Assembly (NCBI RefSeq): GCF_037975245.1
Contig: NC_092575.1
Span: 24,665,841-24,725,840, forward strand
Reading direction: 5' to 3'
DNA length: 60,000 nt
DNA from: Apostichopus japonicus
Lineage: Eukaryota > Echinodermata > Holothuroidea > Aspidochirotida > Stichopodidae
Both the position numbers and the translations under genes were made by a program. The notes beneath the pieces are model-generated. The model saw only the letters and a list, made by a program, of their open reading frames with translations. It was not told where the DNA came from and did no database searches. Shown here piece after piece: positions 43,521 to 56,789 of the stretch (position 1 is the first letter of the stretch; each line of letters opens with the position of its first letter).

Positions 43521-46500
43521 GCCTTTGACATTAAATTAAACATAGATATACACCACCAAATAGATTAAAACTGAATATTAACCTTTTCTTTTTCAAATTG
43601 TATTTAATTATGTTATTTTTATTGATTTTGCAGAATTCTTGCTGGCTTTATTATGGAAATGAATAAAAAATATATGTGTGTGTGTCCATAACCTTAATTT
43701 TGTTCTCCCTTAAAATTGATATCATTACACAATTGATCACATGATGTAATGCAACTATTGCACAAAGATTAATGAATTGTATAATTGCAAAACTCTTTAA
43801 GTTAAATGACAGGAATAAAAATTCAGTAAAGAAGTATTCTTTTTGATGTTGAACCTTAGTGAGTGCACTATAACAATGAGATAGGAATGAGTACGTAAAC
43901 CTTTGAAAATAGAGCTTGAATTCAGAGTCTGCAACGGTGACTGTCTCAATAAACACTTAAATCAATCAAGCTTGGTGCAAGCACAGATTTCAGTTTGAAC
44001 TTAATAGAAGATTATCCACAAACAGTACTTACAACAAGTTATTTTATCATGTCCTAACTGGTTAAACTCTTAATTCCTTGAGTACCTGAAAACTACCTAC
44101 AAGATTTGACGTACGTACAACAAATGCAGTCACAGCAAATTGACATTCTTGAGAGAGAGGCATGTGCCTCAAAAGAGCTGGGATTTCTCGCTCTAAATAT
44201 GTCATTCATAAAGCTGTAAGAGGGTTTTAAATTGGCCACTTATAAAACACAATTACTAAGTCAATGTGAAAACAAAATATAGCAAATTTTGCCTACGTGC
44301 AAAAAAATAAAATAAAGAGTGATTTTATGTGCAACTAAATGAGAACTCCCAAGAATAATGTTAGGCTTTCAGCTCTAATACTGAATACCAGCAAACTGTG
44401 ACATGTGACAATGACAAGTGAAATTTAAATATAGGAGAGTAAAATTGTCAGTTTTGTCAATTAATAATCTAAATTTACATAAGAAGAGCAAACATACTCT
44501 TGTAAATTGCAGGTAACTTTATTCTGTAATTATTAACAATTTCCTAGATATGATTAACTAAGATCAAATAGTTAGATAAAATATTGTGAAACACTTAGGC
44601 CATTACTACTGCTTACAGCTGCTTGGGAATTGGATTGAAGTACTGACCCTGATATAAAATATAATTGACATTCGTTAATTTAAGCTAATAACCTCCAGGA
44701 ATTTTTTTTTTGCCAACTCAGGAAAGAAAATTACCTACTTTAGATGAAATTTTTAACAAATCACAAGTCATGCTTCTATTATTTAACATCAAACATAACT
44801 TACAACCACTTAAACTGGACAATGTTAAAAATGTTCACAGAGCAGACCCTTAATTGTCACATTAATATATTAGTATAATGCATTGTACAAGCAAAGCAAA
44901 TTTACTTTGCCTACCCTATGCCCCTGATCATTCAATATTTACAGAGAGTGGTATTAAGGCATTGCAGAGTACTGCATTGTGATTGCAAACCTATGCTAAT
45001 ACAACACCCTTCACTTTGTTCTGATATAAAGCTGTTTAAACTGAATGATATGCTGTATGGTGTCTATATATTATGCTTTTCACTTTGGAATGGCCAGTGT
45101 TTGGATCTTAGCATATTCATCCACTAAGCCTACAAAATGTTAATATGACTATATACTAAGGTCCCTAAGGTAACTGTTAATGATGAAAGAGTCATAGTAT
45201 ACAGCCCGCACACTAGACTTCATGATGTAGTAAGGAATGGTGGCCTAATCTCACCATCGGATAAATCCCCATAGTCCCATGAAGAGCGAGAGAGTTTTAC
45301 TGTATCATGATTGCAAGTCCGCTCACACCATGAGGGGTTTATTGTGATCTCATTAGTAGCTTGCAATCCCTAGTGAAAAAAAAGGGCTTGTGAAGGATTT
45401 CTGATGACAATTATGAAAGAAACACAAAATAACCTCAGGGTACAATTAGAGAGAATAATCTTCCATATTACTCATATTGTATTATGTACAGGTACTGTCC
45501 AGAAGATTCTTCATAATTTACAAAATTTTAAAGTTGGTAGTAATTCTTTGTTTCTGTGTCTTAAATTAAAAATCTCGCTCTGGGATACTTTATTCCGGAA
45601 AAGTTGACCAATGTTAGTTGTTTACTTCATCGACATATCTGATTATAATCAAGCTTAACTAACCGTACAAAACTTTATCTCCTTTGTAGCAATTTTATAG
45701 TAAAATAGTAGTTATAGTAAGTTTTATTACAGTATGTTAAGCATATGAGGTATGTTTCAATGATTCTTTCACATTTGTTCACTGAATGTAAAGTGATGTT
45801 ATTATTGCTTGTTAGAGATCTGTCTCATGGGATTTGACTCTATTTTCACTTACTTCTTTTGATTACTCATTTCAGCTTGAGATCATCTCCATCTTACTTC
45901 TCCATCATTTTCTAATTCCGTCTCCACATCCCATCCCCTCCTTACTCTATCCTCCACTCCTCCTTTACCCTACCCCCCACCCACCCTCCCTCTTTCTCAA
46001 CCATTTATCTTACCCTACAATGTGTAACTAATGTATCAATGCATAAAACCAAAACTGACCTTCATCACACTCTCCAATCAGGTCAGCCTGAACAAGTTAT
46101 TGAACAGCACAGGAAAAATCCATTAGAAAATTCCTTTGGTAAACTTAAATGGAAAAAATTCTGATGCTATAAATCCTGGTATATATATAGACCCTAGATT
46201 GCATCCTACTTTAATTTATTTTCATATACGGAATAACCTTTTACGACTAAAATAATTTGTTTTAGCTCGATTGGGTTTGATCGAGATTTATCTGTTACAA
46301 ATAAAATTTGAAGTTACAGTATTCCATCATCTGGTATGATCTTATCTTGATTACGAGATTACAAATTACAACAATAAAAGTCCATTACTGATATTAAATA
46401 TTCACGAATGAAATTGAATATGACCAAACGAAGAAAACTGGGGACAAAATAGAAAGTAAAAATTAGGTCAGCCAAAGAAACCAATCAATTAAGTAGCGAC

Positions 46501-48420
46501 TGGTGAACGAACTTTATGTCGTAACATTGGGTCGCAGAGTTTGAAGTGAATTATTAAGGAGGCATGGATGTATCATAAAATGTGTGCTATGTCAACTCAA
46601 AATGTATGTCAGTGGTGGGTAAAATGTTTTATGTGAGACAAATAAATTAGTGCAAAGCTCATTTAAAGGAAGCTTTTAGTTTATGTTGGGTGTAGAGGTT
46701 ACTCTTCTTAGTTCAAGAAATGCAATCACAAAAAAAGGGGGTATGGAGTGCAAGAGATAGAGAGACAGAAAAGGGAAAGAGAGGGAAAAAAGGAGCATCA
46801 AGTAGTAACATTCATTACCATGGGAGATAAAGTTTGCAAATATATATAGAGGACCTTGGTTCAATTGCAGGTTCAAACATGGTATTTAGTCACCTGCAAA
46901 AACAGGCAAAACATATATACTTTACATTTTACTTTTACATTTTACTTTTAGTTGCCAGTCAGGCAAAAAAACAAACAAAATAAAAACATGAAAACAACAC
47001 CATGCAATATGATATGAATGAAGATAAAATGCTTAAAAATCTTTCAGACCTTTAGAATGGAACAAATTCAGGAGAGAATGGGTGACCTCTAAAGTGGCTC
47101 CATGAGAGAATGGGATTATACCAATTCTTGTAGGCAGCATACAGGTGAATTGAAATGCAAACATGGAGAGTATGACTAAGTACAGTAACAGAGAAGAAAT
47201 GCCCACTATAAACATGATTAACAGGCAATTGAGGGGTGTAGCTAGGAGCCATGGTAAGAAGGGGATTTTAGTTATACCGCTGCATAACATTATTAGAAGA
47301 AGGAAGAAGAGGAAGAACTTCAGAGTAAATCCTATCTGGCATGTATTTTTGTTCTTGAAAATTGAAAATATGTCAGTAGTGAAGCAGTTCCAGGGCTTCA
47401 TTTTCTGGATCCTCCACCAAGGTTTGTACCACCCTCGATGGCAAAAATATGAAATGGCAAAATATGAAATGGCAAAATATGTGGACTGCCGTATGAGCAT
47501 CCCATGCTATAGAGTATTTAGGGAAGATTGCACCATGTATAGCTAAAATTGTTTCCATCAATAGTACATGAACTTGTAATACACAACATGTTTCTTATTT
47601 TTTACCACTGATCTATCATCTCCTATAAATGATTTGTATTAAAAAAAAGAACAATTGTCAAAACATTGTGAAATAAGTTGCCCAGATCGTTCTATGGATG
47701 AGGGACGGTAGTCACAATTCATTAGATTTATGTTGCAACCAATGACAATAAAGTTAGTAAAACAGGCACCAATTTTTAATTTTTTAAACACTTGAAACCG
47801 TTTGCCTCGGGATAATTGATTGCCGTTTCGCACCCCGCTCTAAACATTCATAAACAAAAGCGTTTAGCGGGCGATAAATCTGCCGCAGCGAGGTACAATG
47901 ACAGCTGGTATTAAAGTGCTCGTCTTTTTGGCTTGTGTACGAATCAAAGTTTCTGATGATAATTTGTACACTACTGTTGTTGCTTTTTAAGGATCTTACA
48001 CAAGGTATTGACAGTCATCAATCAAACAGAACTTGCAAGTTTTCTTTAATTTGTCAGACACTCTGGGACAGATACCAGGTTTTCCTGCGAAGCAAAACAT
48101 TTGATGAAACTGAACATTGAAAGTGCTGCTCTGGGCAAGGAAGTACCTGTTGTTTAGGTTGCAAATTTCTTTTCAAGTTTCAAGTGATATGCATTTCCCA
48201 AACTAGAAATGTGTATGTAGAGCTGGTTGTACTGAATGTTAAATTGCTAATGGATTTCAAACAAGTTCAGCGCTGATGCATTAACATCTAGGGACTAGCC
48301 ATCCGGTGGCTAGGATGTAGGCCACTGATCTGAACAACATAGCAGTTGATAGTTATTAATAGGACCTCCTACTGACATACCTAAAATAATAATATTATAA
48401 ATATATGATCTAAGCACTTT

Positions 48421-48575
48421 GGGTGGTAGATTGAGAAGGGAGACCCATCACTGACTGGTGGGGCCCGGGCATAGAGGGCGCACAGTGTTAAAAGGATACA
48501 AGTTCACTCTAGAAACGATAGAGCAAGAATGCTGACGTTGTGAGGAGACAGGTAAGCCAGGAGCAAAGATAATAA
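48421..48575 (+). repeat. Interspersed repeat, most complete copy of the GAGACAGGTAAG family
   Basis: The order is GGGTGGTAGATTGAGAAGG, GGGCCCGGGCAT, CACAGTGTTAAAA, AACGATAGAGCAAGAATGCTG, GTTGTGAGGAGACAGGTAAG and CCAGGAGCAAA. Partial copies lie at 14721, 18425 (inverted), 26080, 26631, 30660 and about 40785-40875 (inverted). I saw no convincing RNA polymerase III boxes and no open frame. It is SINE-sized, but its class is unknown. Confidence 0.6.
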
Positions 48576-50437
48576 CACAGAGTGCAATAAGGCTTCTGTA
48601 CTTATGCCTGACATAGCGCATAAAACACCCTGTTGGATAGAATGTACACAAATCTAACTCAAAGAATCCCAGCAGGTGATTTTAACAGGTCCCCTAGATT
48701 AAAAGTAAATTTACATTCAAATAAAATAAAAATAGGAAATGGAAATTAATAAATTGCTTTAGATAGATTTAATAATTTACTTGTTGACTGTGTTGCAATA
48801 TGTTACAAAGCATTCTAAAATTGGAGCAATTTATCTAAAAACCATGGGAGCATACAGGAGTTTCGTGTATCTTTTTAATATATTTTTTTTCTTATTTATT
48901 TTCTTATTTTTAATACTACATTACTTAAATGGTTCCAAGAAAGATAATATAATTGGTTGCAGACCAGAATGCGAGCTTGATATTTAATCAATACATCACC
49001 ACGCTACTGTACATTTATACAAAGAGAAAAAGAGGAATAAGAAATGAAATATTCTGTCTGACTTCGGTAGGAATTCAGTAAGAGTATTTTTGCCCTAATC
49101 ACCTTAAACTGGGCATCTAGTTATCGACTATCGAGTATATAGAGAACAATGTCTGACACTTTTTGCAAGCCGAGTCGGTTGAAGAAAGGGATCTGGAAGC
49201 AACACAAAGTTGTGTGACATCATCAACTTAATTCGTAATTCTTGCATTGTTCTTTCAACTGTCAGGAGTTGGCAGTTTAATTTGTTCATCTCAGGTGGAT
49301 GACCATTTTGCAATATATGGTGAATAATGCTAGAATTCTACTGTACTAGTAAACATAAAGACCTGTTTCCTATTTCCCTTTGATGTAAATAAAATTCCAA
49401 GCTAGAAGCATTCATTATTTTCATCTTCTTCTTCTTCTTCTTTTCTCCATCCAACAATCTCTGTCTAGACAACTTCCTCTGATTCCTTCTTAAGTATCGT
49501 AAGGATTTTTTCCCCCTTTTGCTCCCTTTTCTTCGCTTGTTTTTTCTTTTCTTTTCTTTGTTTTCTAATAAACAATAGCAAGGTTTCTGTGACGCACAGA
49601 CTGAAGCTAAGAATATATCTGATAATTTCCTGTTTACACGGTAAGCAACAAAAGAAAAGATTACAAGATACTGTCCATGTGAGCTAATTAGCAGGGATAG
49701 ATCAATTAAATCAGAAAAACTAATGAATAATCAGGAGGGTTATTTTCAATCGCTTATGTCATCGTTAGTTTTCACTGAATGGCAAAATAATTAAGGAGTG
49801 GTTCTGATATTTTTGCATGACGCACGTGTATGTAACAGCTGGAGACTCGAGATTATGACCAGTTGTTAAAACGATTAAATTAACGATGAGCCAAGTTACC
49901 TTTTAGAATGATATCACAGCATAAAAGGGACAATTCTGACATTTCTTAAATTGTGAGATTCCACATTTAAATACTTGGCAACTATGGTCCAATGTAGCAA
50001 GGCATTACTATAATAATCAAAGTGTAGGCTACTTATAAATTGAGTACAATCAAGATAAATATGAGAGGGGTATTTTTGGGCCAGGTCTTGTTGTTTGGTT
50101 GCTTGAAAGCATATATTTGATTGGCTGAAAAAATGTAGCAGAGTAGATTGATCAATATTGTTCACTGTAGGAGAGATGTATAGGTTCGATAAATAGAACA
50201 CCACCTTTGGGCCAGTAAACCTCCTCTTTGCATTGGTGGATCATAGGCCTGCCATCATTTTCGTTATATTTTCTATAATGTTAATTGTCTAGCTCTACAC
50301 ATTTAAGAATGAACCAAACACTTTAATATTTGTTCACATAAATTTACAAAACACTTGTTTATATCCAGAGTGAATTCAAGTGCAGGTGGAAAATATCTCT
50401 GTGATTTTAGTAACATGAACACGCCTTTAAGTTTAGC

Positions 50438-51330
50438 GTTGATCATTAACAATTCGAAACAAAATTCAAACAAAAGGGAAAAGGCTATGCATATATATTC
50501 TTTCATCGTCTTTCGGAACTTTAAATCAAATTGGTAATTAGCTTTCTTTAGAAACTTGGTAGGAGGATGTACTGCTTGATGCTCATTAGCTGACTAATTA
50601 TGTTACTGTTAGTTGTTCTCTGGAACTAGCTGTCCAAAATCTGGACCTCTGGATGGAAAATTGTTGATCATTAATAATTCAAACAAAACTCAAACAAAAG
50701 GCTATGCATATATCCTACCATCGTCTTTCGGAACTTTAAATCAAATGGGTAATTATCTTTCTTGATTCTTGAAACTAGTTTGCAGGATGTACTGTTAGTT
50801 TGATGCTCATTAGCTGGCTAATTATGTTACTGTTAGTTGTTCTCTGGAACTAGCTGTCCAAAATCTGGACCTCTGGATGGAAAATTGTTGATCATTAACA
50901 ATTCAAACAAAACTCAAACAAAAGGCTATGCATATATCCTACCATCGTCTTTCGGAACTTTAAATCAAATGAGTAATTATCTTTCTTGAAACTAGTTTGC
51001 AGGATGTACTGTTAGTTTGATGCTCATTAGCTGGCTAATTATGTTACTGTTAGTTGTTCTCTGGAACTAGCTGTCCAAAATCTGGACCTCTGGATGGAAA
51101 ATTGTTGATCATTAACAATTCAAACAAAACTCAAACAAAAGGCTATGCATATATCCTACCATCGTCTTTAGGAACTTTAAATCCAATGGGTAATTATCTT
51201 TCTTGAAACTAGTTTGCAGGATGTACTGTTAGTTTGATGCTCATTAGCTGGCTAATTATATTATTGTTATTTGTTCTCTGGAACTACCTGTAGCTGCCCA
51301 AAATCTGGACCTCTGGATGGAAAATTGTTC
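50438..51330. repeat. Four-copy satellite-like tandem array, period about 217-224 bp
   Basis: The anchor AAAATCTGGACCTCTGG occurs at 50636, 50860, 51077 and 51300. Each unit also contains TTGTTGATCATTAACAATTC, AAAGGCTATGCATATAT, CATCGTCTTTCGGAACTTTA, GGATGTACTGTTAG and GCTCATTAGCTGGCTAATTA. The units are highly similar. The first and last are the most diverged, the usual pattern at array edges. Confidence 0.95.
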
Positions 51331-54070
51331 TAGTCATTGACAAAATGTCTGTTTGCACATTTTTATACTAGCCACGAGAAAAAGCAGATTTGTAATTTAT
51401 ACCCAGGTGACTTAATTACTGGCATTGCGTGCATGCTTGCGTGCCTGCCAGTAATGACAAAGCCCTTCGTGACAGCTTTTAATCATTGTTAGCGATCAGC
51501 TTACAAAGGCTTAAGGTGTTGGTGGCAAAACAAATATCTACTTCCTTATAATCAGACATTTCTTGTGTGTCTGAATATTTCAAAAGCCAGAAAAAGTGAC
51601 AGATTACAGTACACCAAGCGCTAAGTGTAATGAGCATCAACAAACTATATACACATCATTCTTGATGGACTCATTTTCTTGTCACTTTTTTTTCACTGTC
51701 TTCCTTCAGTATAGAAGCCTGCTGTGGAAACCTTCAAAAAGACGATTATTCATGAATATGTGCATCCGACATGAGAAAACACACCCTTTTCTTATTCCAT
51801 TTATCATATATCCTTTTTCTTTAAATATTGATATAATTACTAAAAGATATCATCATTACCTAAATTAGGATTTTAGTCAGTGCTATACTTTAGATCCAAA
51901 TCAGTGTCTGCTCAAGGAATCGATTCAATTAATATTTGGCCAGAGTAGAGCAATTTTTCCCATTTACTGATTTTTTTTGCATTGATAGGGTGGTTGACCT
52001 TTAGTACAAGAATTATTTTCCAGCTAGACCCGAGCCCCCTCGAACCGTTGAAACTTCAAATCAAGGAGTCTCTGGTGCATGACTGCATGCAAGTTTATCT
52101 CATCAAACTGAAATGTCCAACAGCTACATCTCGGCAGTTGTCCAGAAAGTCACATGTTATGTCGCTTTTGCTAAAAACCAAGTATGGCTGAACAATGGGA
52201 GCCATCACTTAAACAGGAATCGTTGAGACTAATTTATATCAAGCACTGGGTGACCAACTAGACATGAACTGAAATTGCTATGTGTTTGAAAGTTTGATAA
52301 GGCTGTGCACAATGGGTCTCTAGAGGTACTGTGTACTGGTTACAACTACAAATATGGTGCAATACCTCATTTTGACACATTTTTTTGGCAATTTCAATAT
52401 TTTACCAGCTCTATACAGCAAGAAAAGCCTCGAAGTGACAGTAAGCAGGTGTAACAAACTCTTATTTTTCACAAAATAAAATATTTGTGTAAATTTGCAA
52501 AGCTACGGTAGTTCCAAACTATCACCGTCCAGTAACTTGTGATACATGTTCTAGCTTACTAAGTTATTGTCAATTCTACCGTCAGTTGTTTGCGTTCAAC
52601 GTAGACCCAAATTATATTACTTGGCACGTTTGCATTCTAAGATGAATAGTAAACTATAAATATAAAGTTCTCATTTTGAGGACCAAAGGGAATTCCAGGA
52701 TGGAAATATCGAATATGCTCACAATTTCAAAACTTTTGGCATCCAAGAAATGTATTAAACAATAACAATTAACTAATGGTTACATTTTCCTTGACCTAAT
52801 TTTGTGGCCAATTTTGTTCATCGTAAATAATATAACATTACAGTGATAACTGGTATAATACAATCAAACAAAATTTCCACGAGTGCAGTACCGTGCAGTA
52901 CAAGTTCTTTTTACCGTTTTCTTTGAGGGAAGGGGGGAGTGGCTTTAGTACTGTAGCTCTGAAGGTATCAGAAATGCTAATTGGTCATGTATAAATGTAC
53001 ATGTAGGTGTGCAATGCATGTATGCTATTGTTTAAAGAGCTAATTTTGTTCACCACGTACCAACTGAGGGGAATACGCATATCATGTCACTCATAAAATA
53101 TCTAGGTCAGCATTCTTCACATACGTATGTATATACAGCAAGCAGCATTGATCAAATGAGAAAAAAAAGGCCTGTAGTCTTAATGTACAGTAATCTATCA
53201 TTGCTATTAGCTACTTTCCAGGGTAAAAATCTCAAATTCAATAATGAAATTCACTCATTCAGAAAACGACCTGCAACGATAATGCTCCGGGTACTGAACA
53301 AACAAATCACTATATGAGGCAGAGAAAGAGGGGGTCTTCAAAAATTATCTTCTTCCAAGGACTGGGAAAAGGGGTTGGATTTTATCCTAAAAATGTAATG
53401 AGTTTTAAAACTGTGAGATGGAATCTCTTGTGAAAATAATAGCCTCTGGTAAAACAGATCATAAAGGTTATTATATTCCAATTTGCAGACAGTATCTACA
53501 GGTTTGAATAAAGTTAGAAATATTGAACGGCCTGTCATTTCTCCTGGAGTTTTATCCGTAAGAAATTAGCACAAATAACAAATATTTACCTCTTTCTGTG
53601 TTACGTGGGATAGAGATTTCAAAGGACTGCTTTTTTGAGAAAATTGAAAATGCACGAGACAGTGTAATTTTATGAGTTAACAATATTAAATGAGAAAATG
53701 CTGTTTTAAATTTGATGGAATTTTCTTTGCTGTTACACTACCTGTGGCTGAAGTTGAATCATATGAAAACATAATTAGAGAAACTTCATGTACTTGCCAC
53801 TTGATCTCTCTAAGTAATAATTCATACATTTCTGTTAAAGCACCAAATTGTTTGGTACTGCAGCAACTTACAAATATTCTCCAAATATCCAGTTTAAGGT
53901 TGTTAATGATCAAACTAAAACATCCTACCAGAGTTTCAAGGCTTTCTTTTTTTTTTTCCTTAAATTTCTTTGGTAAAAATTTCTTTGTTACAATTAGGTA
54001 TCACATGAAACTGGTGTGAGATTTCTGGTTTCAAGGATTGCCAGGTACTGTGGACTGTCAACCCTATCCT

Positions 54071-54574
54071 CTTAGGCGTAGGAAGCAGGGGGGGGCTGGG
54101 GGGATGCAGCCCCCCAACCAAAGTTTTTTGTGAAAATTCGGGCAATACGCTGAGAATTTTTCGGTCACCTACTGAAAGAATCATAATTTGCAGTGTGTTT
54201 TTCCAATATTTTGGTGAAAATTTGGCAATATGCTGAAAATTTTTTGGGCACCTACTGAAAGGAGAATTATTTGCAATGTGTTTTTCCAGTTTTTTTTGGT
54301 GAAAATTCGGGCAATATGCTGAGGAGTTTTCGGGCACCTACTGAAAGAAGAAGAATTTGCAATGTGTTTTGCAATGGTTAAACTTATATTATTATTATCA
54401 TTATTGTTGTAACGACTTCCCCAATAATTATAACCAATATGGAAGGGTAATAACACGGAAAATGATTGTATGTTATAGGCATGTGATGTAATAACCGATG
54501 AATGCCTATATGATAAGCAGATTATTTTTCGGGCAAGTCGTTACAGCCCCCCAAATCAAATTCCTACGCCTATG
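54071..54574. mobile_element. 504-bp inverted-repeat element with 8-bp target duplication
   Basis: The ends are CTTAGGCGTAGGAA and the reverse complement of CATAGGCGTAGGAA (13 of 14 match). Both sides are flanked by CCTATCCT (54063-54070 and 54575-54582), an 8-bp target duplication as in hAT-type elements. Just inside each end is a CCCCCCA/GGGGGGC block. The middle holds three 84-86-bp tandem units, anchored at GCAATACGCTGAG, GCAATATGCTGAAA and GCAATATGCTGAGG, each followed by a CACCTACTGAAAG word. The open frames on the minus strand (with repeated PENSSAYCPNF-like peptides) come from these units and are not genes. Confidence 0.88.
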
Positions 54575-55504
54575 CCTATCCTACAACTGGTTAATAACAA
54601 GGGATCTCAACCTAAAAGCTCAGTTGTCAGAGCACAGGAGTTTATTCCTGTGGTCACTGTACAAATTCTATTTTGGATGCTCTTTCCCTATAGATTTCTA
54701 AATTTAAATCCTTTTAGAGATTTTGTCTTTGTCCCCTTTCATCCTCTTTTCTAAGCTTACAACCCTCTCACTATCAGTTTGCTCCTCTTGTCTACTAAAA
54801 ATGAGCAGATAATACAGATAACACCTCTCAGTATTCTAGAGGCATTGTTTGTATTTTAAAAGGCTTGTAAGTAAGTAAGTAGTCAATAAAGTATGCAGGC
54901 ATTTTAAATTAAATTTGTGGGCCTATACAGTGTTTTCTGTGTGTGTGTTTTCTTGTTGAGTTTTAGTGTTTGGGTTTATTTGTAAACATTAAGCAGTATG
55001 ATTAACATGTTGAGGTGCACTCTGAAATTTAATGGCTTTACTGAGCAGCTTGGTTATAAGAAGCTATGTTGAAAGTTTGAAACCTGGGGCCTTTTATACA
55101 AGATTTCCAACACTAAAGATCTACTCTTGAATGGAAATGCTCAATAAACCGACCATCACCCTGGTGTTATAAAGATGGAGATGTTTGTAATGAATAATTC
55201 CCTAAATAAATAAACCACTGAAAACAGACAGTCATACAGACAGGGACACAGACAGAAAGACACAGAAGCCTATGACCTTCGACCTTTCTCAAAGCAATAT
55301 AGACATGCAACAAGGCGGCTGCAGAGAAACAAAAAAATAGCTACAAACTTCTATAGATACAGTAGTCTACCTAAAATATGCCTATAAAATACCGCCCTCA
55401 CTCTTCAATCTACCTTCAGCCCTATGTTGCTGTGGAGACAAGTATAAGTAAAAACTAACACTTTATTTAGCAATAAGAACAGGCAATACTTAAGCTAAGC
55501 TCAC

Positions 55505-55708
55505 CCCCGGCATGATGACCCTCTCAATATCCTTCTTGATCTCCTCCCAGCTTTCAGCTTTTTGTGGCGCTTCGTGTGGGATTAACTTCTGAAGGTACCC
55601 AGGCTCAACCTGAGCCAATGGAGGGCGCTGTTCAATCGTGTCCACGTAGTCACAAATGTAATCCACCATATCTTTACCCACTACGCGAAACTCTTTGGAG
55701 GTTGCCAT
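55505..55708 (-). CDS. Decarboxylase exon with start codon, group II PLP decarboxylase (DDC/HDC-like)
   Basis: This exon gives 68 codons, from MATSKEFRVVGKDMVDYI to ERVIMPG, then the donor GTGAGC. It encodes the N-terminal segment that swaps between subunits of the dimer: 'EFR..GK.MVDYI..Y...IE.R......EPGYL..LIP..AP......W..I..DIE..IMPG'. The ATG has a strong context (AAAACATGG), and the distance from it to the first conserved residue fits the family. The enzyme removes the carboxyl group from an aromatic amino acid or histidine in the cytosol of aminergic cells. The substrate cannot be settled: the exon mixes DDC features (EFR, EPGYL, LIP) and histidine decarboxylase features (MVDYIC, DIER), and the specificity residues are outside the window. 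Confidence 0.95.
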
Positions 55709-55755
55709 GTTTTCTTCTTCCTGTTCTTCTTTGTTGAATATAATAATCTCAAATT
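55709..55755 (-). promoter_or_regulatory. 5' untranslated part of the start exon and upstream splice acceptor
   Basis: Just upstream of the ATG on the minus strand is a T-rich tract ending TTTCTTTCAG (CAG at 55758-55756), an excellent acceptor. The exon therefore probably begins at 55755, after at least one upstream non-coding exon. The 47 bases between acceptor and ATG have no in-frame stop (EEQEEEN precedes the Met), so an N-terminally extended isoform cannot be excluded. Confidence 0.6.
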
Positions 55756-56380
55756 CTGAAAGAAAAAAAATTGTTTTAAGGTAAAAGTTATGATGCTAAT
55801 TACTGGCAGCTGGTTGGCATGCATAATTTTTTTTTTCTTTTTCATACTTAGATGCTGTAAAATAGTTGACACTGAGAGTCTGAGACTGTAGTATATGAAC
55901 TGCCTGTACCATCCATTTAGTTTTCAATATCGAGTACTGTACTAAAGATATTTAGAGCATGAATTGTACTTCAGTTTGATTGGTATGATGAATGTTACAT
56001 GAAACGGTACTTCATCTCGTCGTAAAGAGCAATGACACCCACTCGGTTCTCATTAGAGTAACTATAACCAAGAACATTAATTCAGTGCAATATGAATACA
56101 ACATGAAGAAGTAGTTCTCCTGGGTTAAGAGCATATCACTCAATGAAAACAAGCTTGAATTACACAGTCATATATGTCAAATAAAACTAGGACTAGATAT
56201 TGCTTAAGATGAAAGTATTGCATGTGAAGAGTGATAGTTAACATTTCTTTTGAAAGTAACAGCTTCTTTTGAGCTTCAATATAGCTGTTGTCTGCAGACA
56301 CTGTTGCAAAAATTTCAATATATATATATTTAATAGCAAAATAAATCAATTGTGCAAGTTTATCTACAGTTTATATGTAT

Positions 56381-56401
56381 GTGTGTGTGTGTGTGTGTGT
56401 G
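56381..56401. repeat. (GT)n microsatellite
   Basis: About ten perfect GT dinucleotides following TATATGTAT. Confidence 0.97.
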
Positions 56402-56789
56402 TTCTGTGCATTAAAATGACAAACAAATTTTACCATCAAATTTAGGTTAAATGATAGAAAGCATTAATTGTGGTGCAACAGTCCTTCATGTATCTACATT
56501 TCAAACCCTGAACTAGAATGTTTGTTGTGATTCAGAGCTTATTCAAGGAGGAGAGTAAAAGTGAAGAAAAATGTCCCTTTATATTTTTTTCTACTCCACC
56601 CGTCAAACCCTTCCCTTCCCTCACTCCTCCCCCATCTCCCAAAAGATGTTTTCTCTACACTTTATTTCTTTCCACCAAGTTCAAAGGAAGAAGCTTGCAC
56701 TGTATATATGCTACACATAATGAAAGAACCCTACAAAACATAAAGGAATGTGGTACTATCTAGTCCATGTGCACATACAGTATGTAGGC

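Larger units (their letters stand above)
27267..55504 (-). other. Intron 1 of the decarboxylase gene (28.2 kb)
   Basis: The intron has the donor GTGAGC (55504-55499) and sits at phase 0 between ...VIMPG and VTHWHSP. Large first introns often hold regulatory DNA. Identified contents are the five-copy acceptor array, a LINE relic, several repeats and MITEs, and GC-balanced islands near 28380-28560, 36660-37000, 41750-41990 and 47800-47920. In the stretches 29200-34250, 37050-43300, 43550-48400, 48600-50400 and 51340-54060 I see only AT-rich DNA, homopolymer and CT/GA runs, and no credible gene. Confidence 0.85.

Noticed and set aside
47033-47561. 155-codon minus-strand and 127-codon plus-strand frames overlapping each other
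   Set aside because: The minus frame is a hydrophobic run from A-rich DNA, and the plus frame is its complement. I considered a decayed retrotransposon but saw no reverse-transcriptase motif. A 15-bp tandem repeat at about 47447-47480 adds to the open length.
53960-54456. Minus-strand frames with a repeated peptide
   Set aside because: They derive from the three 85-bp tandem units inside the inverted-repeat element at 54071-54574.
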